Shown here piece by piece: positions 27,383 through 34,853 of a stretch of 64,000 nucleotides of DNA. Every line of letters starts with the position of its first letter. The stretch's first letter is position 1. The stretch lies in NCBI GenBank assembly GCA_001771575.1, contig MEUD01000001.1, positions 1 to 64,000 on the forward strand, in the 5' to 3' direction. The notes under the pieces were generated by a model. That model saw only the letters and a list, made by a program, of their open reading frames with translations, did not search any database and had not been told where the DNA came from. The position numbers and the translations under genes were made by a program. The DNA is from a candidate division WOR-1 bacterium RIFOXYB2_FULL_45_9 (GTDB lineage: Bacteria > Margulisbacteria > WOR-1 > O2-12-FULL-45-9 > XYB2-FULL-48-7).

Positions 27383-28660
27383 ATGAAAGTCTTAGTCATT
27401 GGTTCCGGCGGCCGGGAGCATGCGCTGGTCTGGAAGATCGCGCAAAGCCCGTTAGCTGAAAAGATCTATTGCGCGCCCGGAAATCCCGGGACCGCTCAAT
27501 TTGCCGAAAGTGTTCCCCTCGCGGCTCACGACATTGCCGGCTTAAAAAAGTTTGCTCTTGAAAAAAAGATCGGCTTGACCGTGGTCGGCCCGGAAGTGCC
27601 GCTGGTCGCCGGGATCGCCGACGAATTTGCCGCGGCCGGTTTGAAAGTTTTCGGTCCGGGACGGCAGGGGGCGCAAATCGAAGGGAGCAAGGTTTTTTCC
27701 AAGAACTTCATGACGAAATACGACATCCCGACAGCCCAGTCGGGAACATTCCGCCGTTTGGACGAAGCGGTCGCATATGTTAAAGAAATGGGGGCGCCGA
27801 TCGTCGTTAAAGCTGATGGTTTGGCCGCCGGCAAGGGGGTCGTTGTTTGCCGGACGGAGAAGGAAGCGATCGAAGCGCTTAAGCTGATCATGGAGAAAAA
27901 AGAGTTTGGCGCCGCCGGCGATCAGGTCGTAGTCGAAGAGTTTTTAGACGGTGAGGAGGCTTCGATCCTCGCTTTGACCGATGGGATATCGATCCTGCCG
28001 CTGGCTTCAGCGCAGGACCATAAACGGGTTCAAGACGGTGACATGGGGCCGAACACCGGTGGGATGGGGGCTTATTCGCCGGCGCCGATCGTGACCGATC
28101 ATTTAATGTCGGAGATCGATGTAACGGTCCTTAAGCCATTTATCGACGGGATGCGGCAGGAAGGGATCAGCTATAAAGGGGTTATTTACGCCGGGATCAT
28201 GGTCACGAAAAAGGGGCCAAAAGTCCTGGAATTTAATTGCCGCTTCGGTGATCCGGAAACCCAGCCGATCATGATGCGGATGAAGTCCGACCTGGTGCCG
28301 ATCATGGAAGCGATTATTGATGAGAAATTAGATGGAAAAATGATCGAGTGGCACGAGCAGGCGGCGGTTTGCGTCGTTCTGGCGGCCGGGGGATATCCCG
28401 GCAAATACGAAAAGGGGATCCCGATCACCGGTCTCGACCGGATCGATCAGCTGGAAAATGTGATGGTTTTCCACGCAGGGACAAAAGAAGAGAGCGGGAA
28501 AATTGTTTCAGCTGGAGGACGGGTACTTGGCGTGACCGCGCGGGGCGATTCGATCAAGTTCGCGATTAAGAAAGCCTACCAAGCGGTTGACCTGATCAGC
28601 TTTAAAGGAATGCATTACCGGAAAGACATCGGTAAAAAAGCGCTCAAGTATGAACGGTAG
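27383..28660 (+). CDS. purD: Phosphoribosylamine--glycine ligase
   Basis: This 425-residue ATP-grasp enzyme joins glycine to phosphoribosylamine, step 2 of purine synthesis. The N-domain begins VLVIGSGGREHALVWKI. The ATP-grasp core has KADGLAAGKGVVV, DHKRVQDGDMGPNTGGMGAYSP and EFNCRFGDPETQP. Length is standard. AAGGAGAAG upstream gives a good ribosome site. It is separated by about 6 kb from the main purF-purM-purN-purH cluster. It overlaps rdgB by 11 bases. Confidence 0.96.
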   Translation: MKVLVIGSGGREHALVWKIAQSPLAEKIYCAPGNPGTAQFAESVPLAAHDIAGLKKFALEKKIGLTVVGPEVPLVAGIADEFAAAGLKVFGPGRQGAQIEGSKVFSKNFMTKYDIPTAQSGTFRRLDEAVAYVKEMGAPIVVKADGLAAGKGVVVCRTEKEAIEALKLIMEKKEFGAAGDQVVVEEFLDGEEASILALTDGISILPLASAQDHKRVQDGDMGPNTGGMGAYSPAPIVTDHLMSEIDVTVLKPFIDGMRQEGISYKGVIYAGIMVTKKGPKVLEFNCRFGDPETQPIMMRMKSDLVPIMEAIIDEKLDGKMIEWHEQAAVCVVLAAGGYPGKYEKGIPITGLDRIDQLENVMVFHAGTKEESGKIVSAGGRVLGVTARGDSIKFAIKKAYQAVDLISFKGMHYRKDIGKKALKYER

Positions 28661-29252
28661 ACGCCCTCACCCCCAACCCCTCTCTCAGAGGGAGAGGGGC
28701 GAAAAAATTATTGTTGCGACGACTAACCAGCATAAACTGCGCGAGATTGGGGAAATTCTGGGGAGACGGGTTACGGGACACGGGATAAGGGTAAGGGAAA
28801 ACGGGAAGACCTTTGAAGCGAACGCGATCAAAAAAGTTAAAGCGATCAAGATAAAACCAGGGGAAATTGCCATTGCCGATGATTCCGGGCTAATGGTCAA
28901 TTGCTTGAACGGCAAACCAGGGGTCAAATCAGCCCGTTTTGCCACGCCGCCGACCCCGGAGAACCTTTGCCGCAAGCTCCTTAACGTGATGAGGGCTTGC
29001 CGGGCACGGGGGGCAAAGTTTGTCTGCGCGATCGCGGTCGCTTTTCCGGACGGCCGGATCAGAGTGGTCAAAGGGATCGTTCACGGCCGGATCGTTGCGG
29101 AAATTAGAGGTGGGAAAGGTTTCGGCTACGACCCGGTTTTTCGCCCGTGCGGCTATCAAAAAACCTTCGCGGAAATGTCACCAGCCATGAAAAACCGCTT
29201 ATCTCATCGAGGCTTGGCCCTGAAGAAGTTGAAACAATTGCTTTCTAATTAA
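28650..29252 (+). CDS. rdgB: Non-canonical purine NTP pyrophosphatase (RdgB/HAM1) with repeat-derived segments
   Basis: This 200-residue enzyme hydrolyses ITP/XTP/dITP to keep deaminated purines out of nucleic acids. Conserved parts are IIVATTNQHKLREI, ADDSGLMVNCLNGKPGVKSARFA and GFGYDPVF. The usual N-terminus would be a Met directly before KIIVATTN. Here no start codon exists there, and the frame runs back through a palindromic repeat (28665-28700) to ATG 28650, inside purD, giving about 17 extra residues. A second insert of six tandem 7-base units (28766-28807) encodes residues about 40-53 between two conserved blocks. It is probably functional, but the N-terminus should be checked. Confidence 0.88.
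   Translation: MNGRRPHPQPLSQRERGEKIIVATTNQHKLREIGEILGRRVTGHGIRVRENGKTFEANAIKKVKAIKIKPGEIAIADDSGLMVNCLNGKPGVKSARFATPPTPENLCRKLLNVMRACRARGAKFVCAIAVAFPDGRIRVVKGIVHGRIVAEIRGGKGFGYDPVFRPCGYQKTFAEMSPAMKNRLSHRGLALKKLKQLLSN
28665..28700 (+). repeat. GC-rich palindromic repeat forming rdgB N-terminus
   Basis: A CCTCACCCCCAACCCC arm is followed by a hairpin (28677-28684 with 28692-28699, 8 bp plus an inner G:U and C:G). It resembles one limb of the cloverleaf elements at 37445, 39717 and 56590. It is translated as residues about 6-17 of RdgB. Confidence 0.75.
28766..28807 (+). repeat. Six tandem heptamers within rdgB
   Basis: Six consecutive 7-base units fill 42 bases: acgggtt, acgggac, acgggat, aagggta, agggaaa, acgggaa. 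Six units of seven bases keep the reading frame. They code for a Thr/Gly/His/Arg-rich stretch where the family normally has a short variable loop. Confidence 0.8.
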
Positions 29253-29276
29253 CCGCGCACTTAAGTGCGCGGTTAA
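29249..29276. repeat. 28-base perfect palindrome after rdgB
   Basis: A perfect inverted repeat centred between 29262 and 29263 (AACCGCGCACTTAAGTGCGC core) starts inside the rdgB stop codon. It has no T-tract, so it is not a normal terminator. It could act as a cruciform, an mRNA 3' stabiliser or a dimeric-protein site. Confidence 0.7.
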
Positions 29277-29309
29277 ATCAAACCAGCGGTTGTAAGCTCG
29301 TAAAATTTA

Positions 29310-29338
29310 TTGCTAAACAATATTTCTTTTGTTACAAT
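29310..29338 (+). promoter_or_regulatory. Promoter for polyamine operon
   Basis: TTGCTA (29310-29315), 17 bases, TACAAT (29333-29338). This predicts a leader of nearly 80 bases before the homospermidine synthase ATG, one of the longest leaders in this segment. No riboswitch is recognised in it. Confidence 0.55.
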
Positions 29339-29422
29339 GGGAAAAATTAAGGCAGGTGTTTATTTTCTGTATTTATTGATGAATTTTCGTCTATAAAAAT
29401 ACCGTTGGAGGATAGTAATAAA

Positions 29423-30880
29423 ATGAAAAAGCACGTTAAGTTTAATGGAAAAATATTAATTATTGGCTGTGGGTCGGTTTCCCAATGTGCCATCCCGATC
29501 GTCTTGAAATTGATCGACGTTCCGGCAAAAAATGTTACCATTATGGACTTTGCCGATAACCGCAAAAGGGTCAAGGACTCTTTGAAAAAAGGGGTCAAGT
29601 ATGTTATTGACAGAGTGACCGAGAAGAATTACAAAAAATTGCTGGCTAAATACGTCGGCCCGGGGGACCTGATAATCGATCTCGCCTGGAACATCGACTG
29701 CCGCGCCATTACCACCTGGTGCCGCGATAATCAGGTCCTTTACGTCAATACTTCAGTTGAAGAATGGGATCCTTACAAAGATGAACAGCGGAATGACCCG
29801 ACTAAATATACTCTCTACGCCCGTCACATGGAGATCCGCAAAATGATCGAAGGGTGGGGGGATAACAATGGGACGACCGCGATCGTCGATCATGGCGCCA
29901 ACCCGGGGTTGGTTTCTCATTTTACCAAGAACGCGTTGATCGATATTGCCAATAAGATCATCGAGGAAAAACCGAAAGATAAAAGAGTTCCGCAATTGAA
30001 AGAACTACTGCAGGTCAAGGATTTCTCCCGCCTGGCGATGCTGACCGGCGTGAAAGTTATTCATATTTCGGAGCGGGACACCCAGATCACCGATCAGCCG
30101 AAACAGGTCAATGAATTCGTCAACACCTGGAGCATTGAAGGTTTTTATGAAGAAGGGGTCGCGCCGGCCGAACTGGGCTGGGGGACGCATGAAAAGTATG
30201 TGCCGGAAGGGGCGTTCTTTCATGAGACCGGTCCGCGCAACCAGATCTGCCTCCGTACTTTGGGGATGAGGACCTGGGTCCGTTCCTGGGTCCCTTGCGG
30301 TGAAATTACCGGAATGGTTATCCGTCATGGGGAAGCGTTCAGCATTTCCGACCGGTTGACCGTTTGGGAAAATAGCGAAGCGATCTATCGCCCAACCGTT
30401 CATTACGCCTATTGTCCGAGCGATTGTGCCATCGTTTCACTGCGCGAATTGGAAATGCGCCAGTTCAAGATGCAGGAAAAACAGCGGATCATGTCGGATG
30501 AGATCATATCCGGTCGGGACGAGCTGGGGGTCCTGCTGATGGGGCACGACTTTAATTCATGGTGGTGCGGCAGTCTGCTTGATATTCATACTTCCCGGAA
30601 GCTGATCCCCCACCAGCAAGCGACTACCATGCAGGTGGCGATCTCGGTCGTGGCCGCGTCGATCTGGATGATCAAGAACCCGAAACGGGGCTTCCTGATG
30701 CCCGATGACATCAATCATGAGGAGATCCTCAAGATCGCCAAACCGTTCATTAAACCGTTCGTTTCCAAGCCGGTCGATTGGACCCCGCTTAAGAACCTGA
30801 ACATCAAATTCACTAAGTTCGATATGGAACTGCCTAAGGAAACCGATGTCTGGCAGTTCAAGACCTTTTTGGTGAAGTAG
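29423..30880 (+). CDS. hss: Homospermidine synthase
   Basis: This 485-residue NAD-dependent enzyme is of the bacterial homospermidine synthase family (saccharopine-dehydrogenase-like fold), which condenses two putrescines. The N-terminal Rossmann motif is ILIIGCGSVSQCAIPI. Conserved segments NTSVEEWDPY, VDHGANPGLVSHF, ELGWGTHE and CPSDCAIVSLREL match my memory of this family. I start at ATG 29423, which has GGAGG 11 bases upstream; an in-frame TTG at 29405 overlaps that site. It is paired with a downstream PLP decarboxylase that would supply putrescine. Confidence 0.85.
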   Translation: MKKHVKFNGKILIIGCGSVSQCAIPIVLKLIDVPAKNVTIMDFADNRKRVKDSLKKGVKYVIDRVTEKNYKKLLAKYVGPGDLIIDLAWNIDCRAITTWCRDNQVLYVNTSVEEWDPYKDEQRNDPTKYTLYARHMEIRKMIEGWGDNNGTTAIVDHGANPGLVSHFTKNALIDIANKIIEEKPKDKRVPQLKELLQVKDFSRLAMLTGVKVIHISERDTQITDQPKQVNEFVNTWSIEGFYEEGVAPAELGWGTHEKYVPEGAFFHETGPRNQICLRTLGMRTWVRSWVPCGEITGMVIRHGEAFSISDRLTVWENSEAIYRPTVHYAYCPSDCAIVSLRELEMRQFKMQEKQRIMSDEIISGRDELGVLLMGHDFNSWWCGSLLDIHTSRKLIPHQQATTMQVAISVVAASIWMIKNPKRGFLMPDDINHEEILKIAKPFIKPFVSKPVDWTPLKNLNIKFTKFDMELPKETDVWQFKTFLVK

Positions 30881-32023
30881 TTGAACAGCCAGGAGCTTCT
30901 TAAGCTGGCCAAAAAACACGGGACCCCGGTCTTTCTCCTTGATCACGAGGTGATCAGAGAAAATTATCGCCGGATGCGGCGTTTCCTGCCGCGGGTCGGT
31001 CTTTATTACGCGATCAAAGCGAATTCCGATCCGGAGATCATCAGGACCCTTTATCCTTTGGACTGCGGGTTTGATGTGGCTTCGCTGGAAGAGTTTAATC
31101 TTGTTTTAGAAAATATGCCCAAAAAGGAACTCCGGGGCAAGAGGAAGTCCTCCTTTATCTGGGACCGGATAATCGTTGCCAATACCATTAAACCGGTCGA
31201 AACCCTTAAAAAGATCAAGAATTACAATACGCTCATGACTTTCGATAACGCGGAAGAACTGCTCAAGATCAAAAAATATTGTCCCGACGCCGGCTTGATC
31301 TGCCGGATCAGGGTGCAGAACGTCGGTTCTATGGTCGAGCTGTCGAGTAAATTTGGGATCGAGCCGGGGGATGCCCCCAATTTGATCGAGCAAGCCTTTG
31401 ATCTGGGGTTGTCGGTTGAGGGGGTCAGTTTCCATGTTGGGAGCCAGTGCTGTAATATTGACAACTACATTACCGCGCTTGAAGCTTCGGCCGAGATCTT
31501 TAAAGAGACCGCCTCTCGCGGCCATCAAATGAAGGTCTTAAACATAGGTGGCGGTTTCCCTGTCCCCTACGATGACGCTGTTCCCGATTTTGAAGAGTTT
31601 TCCGGCAAGCTTCGCAAAGAGCTGGACCGCCTTTTTCCAAAAGAAGTGGAGATCGTGGCCGAACCCGGCCGTTATTTGGTCGCGACCGCCGCCAAGCTGG
31701 TGGTCAAGATCATCGGCAAAGCGGTCCGTGACGGCAAGACGGTCTATTACGTCAACGACGGCGTTTACGGGACCCTGTCCGGAGTGGTCTTTGATCATTG
31801 TCCGTACCATTTTAACTCGTTCAAGAAAAGAGGAGAGAAAAAGATCTGCGCGGTGGTCGGGCCGACCTGCGATGCTTTTGACACGGTCTCGACCAGCGAA
31901 ATGCTCCCCGACCTGGCGATCGGGGATCTTTTATACGTCGATAATATCGGCGCTTACAGCATCGCCTCGGCGACCAATTTTAACGGATTTCCCAAAGCTA
32001 AAGTCGTTCATCTCAATCAGTAG
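30881..32023 (+). CDS. PLP-dependent ornithine/lysine-type decarboxylase (fold III)
   Basis: This 380-residue decarboxylase is of the eukaryotic-ODC/alanine-racemase fold. PLP-lysine K46 lies in YYAIKANSD. HVGSQC, GGGFPVP and EPGRYLV build the cofactor site, and C330 in GPTCDAFD with the C-terminal IGAYSIASATNFNGF matches ornithine decarboxylases closely. It should make putrescine (or cadaverine if lysine is used) for the preceding homospermidine synthase. The start is TTG, directly after the hss stop, with no stronger alternative. Carboxynorspermidine decarboxylase and diaminopimelate decarboxylase are less likely given the C-terminus. Confidence 0.85.
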   Translation: MNSQELLKLAKKHGTPVFLLDHEVIRENYRRMRRFLPRVGLYYAIKANSDPEIIRTLYPLDCGFDVASLEEFNLVLENMPKKELRGKRKSSFIWDRIIVANTIKPVETLKKIKNYNTLMTFDNAEELLKIKKYCPDAGLICRIRVQNVGSMVELSSKFGIEPGDAPNLIEQAFDLGLSVEGVSFHVGSQCCNIDNYITALEASAEIFKETASRGHQMKVLNIGGGFPVPYDDAVPDFEEFSGKLRKELDRLFPKEVEIVAEPGRYLVATAAKLVVKIIGKAVRDGKTVYYVNDGVYGTLSGVVFDHCPYHFNSFKKRGEKKICAVVGPTCDAFDTVSTSEMLPDLAIGDLLYVDNIGAYSIASATNFNGFPKAKVVHLNQ

Positions 32024-32027
32024 AAAT

Positions 32028-32101
32028 GCGCCCGTAGCTCATTTGGATAGAGCGATTGCCTTCGAAGCAATAGGTAGCAGGTTCGATCCCTGCCGGGCGC
32101 A
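32028..32101 (+). tRNA. tRNA-Arg (anticodon TCG)
   Basis: The 74-base cloverleaf is complete. The acceptor stem GCGCCCG pairs with CGGGCGC, the D-stem is GCTC/GAGC, and the anticodon stem ATTGC/GCAAT has loop CTTCGAA (anticodon at 32062-32064). The T-arm is GCAGG-TTCGATC-CCTGC and the discriminator is A. CCA is not encoded. It begins 4 bases after the decarboxylase stop, so it may be cut from that mRNA. Confidence 0.95.
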
Positions 32102-32104
32102 GTT

Positions 32105-33010
32105 TTATTCTTTGATGGCGGTCAGCAGTTCATTGGCGGAGAATGGTTTTGGCAGGCAAACCTGCGCGCCGTTTACTCTGGCGGTTTCCCTCCTGGCCGA
32201 ATCAAGCATGCCGCTCATGACAATAACCTTGATTGCTCCGCCATGAAGGTCCCGGATTTTTCCGGCCAACGTCAGGCCGTCCATCTCCCCCATGTCGATA
32301 TCGGTAATAACAATGGAAAATCTGGTCAAATTCATGGCTAAAGCTTCCTCGGCGCCAGCGGCGAGGGCTACAGTATGGCCTTGCCTGGTCAATATTCTTT
32401 CGACCAATAAACGGTTATTATGATCGTCGTCGACGACCAAAATAGTTTGCGGCTGGACCTTGTTCGGGTTAGATAATTTGGTGATTTCCTTCGGTTCGGC
32501 GACCACGATCCCGCGAAGATCAACCAAGCTTTGGACAATGGCCCTGCCTGATTTTTGGATAGCCAGGCTGAAGGCAATAATTGCCCGCGAGTCTTCGTTT
32601 GGAACGCCCAGATCCTCAACAATAAAAGCCGATGTGTTGCTGACAACGGAAAAGTGGTTGTTTATGTCATGAATAATCTTTCCAGTCATTTTTTCCACAT
32701 TTGCGCCAACCGGTTTTAAGGAAAATATTTTTACAAGCTTGTTGAATTCACTGCGTATTTTAGCGACCGCTTCTTTTATACTATTGATATCTCCGCCTAA
32801 TGTTTCCGGGGCCGCCGCGGGAAGAGGTTGCGTGCCGGCAAGCAAGCTGCAGTAATGTTCTAAAGCCAGCAATTCACCGCTAGTAGTCTTAATTACCTCT
32901 TTGCCTAATTGAAGTTTTCTGTGCCCCCCGGCATAAAGACGTACCGGCCTTTTTAAGTGTGAGCTGACAGCATAGGTAGAAACCGGGCCATGACGGCGAA
33001 TAGTACTCAT
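32105..33010 (-). CDS. Receiver protein with HisKA-like domain but no ATPase domain
   Basis: This protein is about 301 residues. The C-terminal 120 residues form a complete receiver (acidic residues in VVDDDHNN, phospho-acceptor in ITDIDMGEMDG, MSG, LPKPF). The middle part (about 95-165) looks like a dimerisation/histidine domain with IIHDINNHFSVV, reminiscent of the HDxxN H-box of kinases. No N, G1 or G2 boxes follow, so it cannot bind ATP in the usual way. It may be a phosphotransfer or scaffold protein. The ATG at 33010 is preferred over TTG 33055, which adds 15 unconvincing residues. Its 3' end abuts the tRNA. Confidence 0.75.
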   Translation of the reverse strand: MSTIRRHGPVSTYAVSSHLKRPVRLYAGGHRKLQLGKEVIKTTSGELLALEHYCSLLAGTQPLPAAAPETLGGDINSIKEAVAKIRSEFNKLVKIFSLKPVGANVEKMTGKIIHDINNHFSVVSNTSAFIVEDLGVPNEDSRAIIAFSLAIQKSGRAIVQSLVDLRGIVVAEPKEITKLSNPNKVQPQTILVVDDDHNNRLLVERILTRQGHTVALAAGAEEALAMNLTRFSIVITDIDMGEMDGLTLAGKIRDLHGGAIKVIVMSGMLDSARRETARVNGAQVCLPKPFSANELLTAIKE

Positions 33011-33106
33011 GAATAATTTTCGACCGTAATTGATGAAAATTTCAATGTTTAGCAATAAAACCTATAAAAAGGCTAAAAACTATGGTTATTTGACGATTGA
33101 ATCAGG

Positions 33107-33135
33107 TTGAAAAGAGCTTGTTTTTGGGGTATAAT
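33107..33135 (+). promoter_or_regulatory. Promoter for proS-purine operon, leaderless
   Basis: TTGAAA (33107-33112), 17 bases, TATAAT (33130-33135). A start site 7-8 bases later falls on the ATG at 33143. It probably drives proS and, through tight spacing, purF onwards. Confidence 0.7.
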
Positions 33136-33142
33136 AATGGTA

Positions 33143-34852
33143 ATGAGAATGTCGCAGGTGGTGGCGCCGACCCTTCGTGAGGACCCATCCGAAGCGGAAG
33201 TCGTATCCCATAAACTGATGCTCCGTGGCGGCTTTATAAAGAAGCTGGCCGCCGGGGTCTACACCTTTTTACCTCTTGGTTACCGCGCGCTTCGCAATGT
33301 TATTGGCATAATAAGGGAAGAAATGGACCTCTCCGGCGCCCAGGAAGTCTGCATGCCGACCATTATCCCGGCTGAACTCTGGCAGGAATCAGGCCGTTGG
33401 CCCTTATATGGTAAAGAGCTGTTTAGGATCAAAGACCGCCACGATCGTGAATTTTGCCTTGGTCCGACCCACGAAGAGGTCATAACTGACCTGGTCCGGG
33501 ATTCGATCCGTTCTTACAAACAACTTCCGGCCAACCTCTACCAGATCCAGACCAAGTTCCGGGACGAAGTCCGTCCCCGCTTTGGCCTGATGCGCGGTCG
33601 CGAGTTCCTGATGAAAGACGCCTATTCCTTCCATACCAGCGAAGAGAGCCTGGAAAAAGAATATCAAAATATGTACCAAACCTATTGCCGAATATTTGAC
33701 CGGATGGGGTTGAAATATCGGGTGGTGGAAGCTGATTCCGGATTGATCGGTGGCGGCTTTTCCCAGGAGTTCATGGTTTTAGCCGAGACCGGTGAAGAGG
33801 AGATCTTTCACTGTAACAAATGTAATTATTCGGCGAGTCGGGAATCGGCGGGGGTGGGGAAATACAAGGCACAGGCGAAGGCGCAGGCAGAGGCAAAGGT
33901 GACGGAAATCCATACGCCGAACGCTAAAACGATTGAAGAATTAATCGCTTTTCTGAAAATATCACCTGATCAGATGATCAAGACATTGATCTATGAAACA
34001 GAACAGGGGGCGGTTGCCGCCCTGGTCCGGGGGGATCACGCGATCAATGAGCCGAAGCTTAAGAAAGTCCTTGGGGTGGAAGACCTTCGCCTCGCTGATC
34101 AGGCGGTCATTAAGAAGGTGACCGGCGCGCCGGTCGGATTTGCCGGACCGGTTGGGCTCAAAGGGGTCAAGATCGTCGCCGACCACGCGGTCGAGCTAAT
34201 TCCTTTGTCCGTCTCCGGCGCCAATAAAGAAGATTTTCACCTGATAAATATTGTTTACGGCCGGGATTATAAGGCTGATCTGACCGGAGACCTCCGTTTC
34301 GCCGTTAAAAATGACAATTGCCCCCGTTGCGGAGAAGGGATTTTTGATGTCTCCCGGGGCATTGAAGTCGGCCATATCTTTAAGCTGGGGACCAAATATT
34401 CGGACAAAATGCGCTGTGTCTACCTGGACGAGAAGAACCAGGAGCAAGTCATGATCATGGGATGCTATGGGATCGGTGTTTCCCGGACCGTTGCCGCGGC
34501 GATCGAGCAGAACAATGATAAGGACGGAATGATCTGGCCGGTCCCGCTCGCTCCTTTTAAAGCGGCAATCGTTCCCGTTAACGCGGAAGAACCGGAGCAA
34601 AAAGCGGTGGCCGAGAAGATCTACCATGAATTACAGGCCAAGGGCTTGGACCCCTTGCTTGACGATCGGATCGATCGGATTGGAGTAAAGTTAAAAGACA
34701 TCGACCTGTTCGGCATTCCCTTTAAAGTTATTGTTGGTCCTAAAGGATTGAAAGAAGGGAAAGTTGAAGTTAAACAGCGCCGGACCGGTGCGATGGAGCT
34801 GGTCCCGCTAGATCAGGTTTCGGAAAAGTTGGTTCAGTTAATAGGGGGCTAA
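33143..34852 (+). CDS. proS: Prolyl-tRNA synthetase (bacterial type, with editing domain)
   Basis: This class II synthetase is 569 residues. Motif 1 region TLREDPSEAEVVSHKLMLRGG, motif 2 RDEVRPRFGLMRGREFLMKDAYSF and motif 3 GCYGIGVSRTVAA are clear. The inserted YbaK-like editing domain spans about 225-385. The MRMSQ start at 33143 fits the family and the promoter; in-frame ATGs at 33107, 33137 and 33149 also exist. Just before the editing domain an alternating Lys/Gln/Glu-Ala run (33866-33901) replaces the usual linker; it is encoded by six 6-base repeats. The gene is 1 base from purF. Confidence 0.95.
   Translation: MRMSQVVAPTLREDPSEAEVVSHKLMLRGGFIKKLAAGVYTFLPLGYRALRNVIGIIREEMDLSGAQEVCMPTIIPAELWQESGRWPLYGKELFRIKDRHDREFCLGPTHEEVITDLVRDSIRSYKQLPANLYQIQTKFRDEVRPRFGLMRGREFLMKDAYSFHTSEESLEKEYQNMYQTYCRIFDRMGLKYRVVEADSGLIGGGFSQEFMVLAETGEEEIFHCNKCNYSASRESAGVGKYKAQAKAQAEAKVTEIHTPNAKTIEELIAFLKISPDQMIKTLIYETEQGAVAALVRGDHAINEPKLKKVLGVEDLRLADQAVIKKVTGAPVGFAGPVGLKGVKIVADHAVELIPLSVSGANKEDFHLINIVYGRDYKADLTGDLRFAVKNDNCPRCGEGIFDVSRGIEVGHIFKLGTKYSDKMRCVYLDEKNQEQVMIMGCYGIGVSRTVAAAIEQNNDKDGMIWPVPLAPFKAAIVPVNAEEPEQKAVAEKIYHELQAKGLDPLLDDRIDRIGVKLKDIDLFGIPFKVIVGPKGLKEGKVEVKQRRTGAMELVPLDQVSEKLVQLIGG
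33866..33901 (+). repeat. Six tandem hexamers within proS
   Basis: Six 6-base units (aaggca, caggcg, aaggcg, caggca, gaggca, aaggtg) encode a dipeptide repeat of Lys/Gln/Glu-Ala ahead of the editing domain. The frame is kept. Confidence 0.75.
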
Positions 34853-34853
34853 A

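Noticed and set aside
29249-29276. Palindrome considered as a rho-independent terminator
   Set aside because: The stem is strong but no T-rich tract follows on either strand, so it was listed as a palindrome of unknown role.
30881-32023. Decarboxylase considered as carboxynorspermidine or diaminopimelate decarboxylase
   Set aside because: The C-terminal GPTCDAFD and GAYSIASATNFNGF segments fit ornithine decarboxylases better, and the neighbour is homospermidine synthase rather than carboxynorspermidine dehydrogenase.
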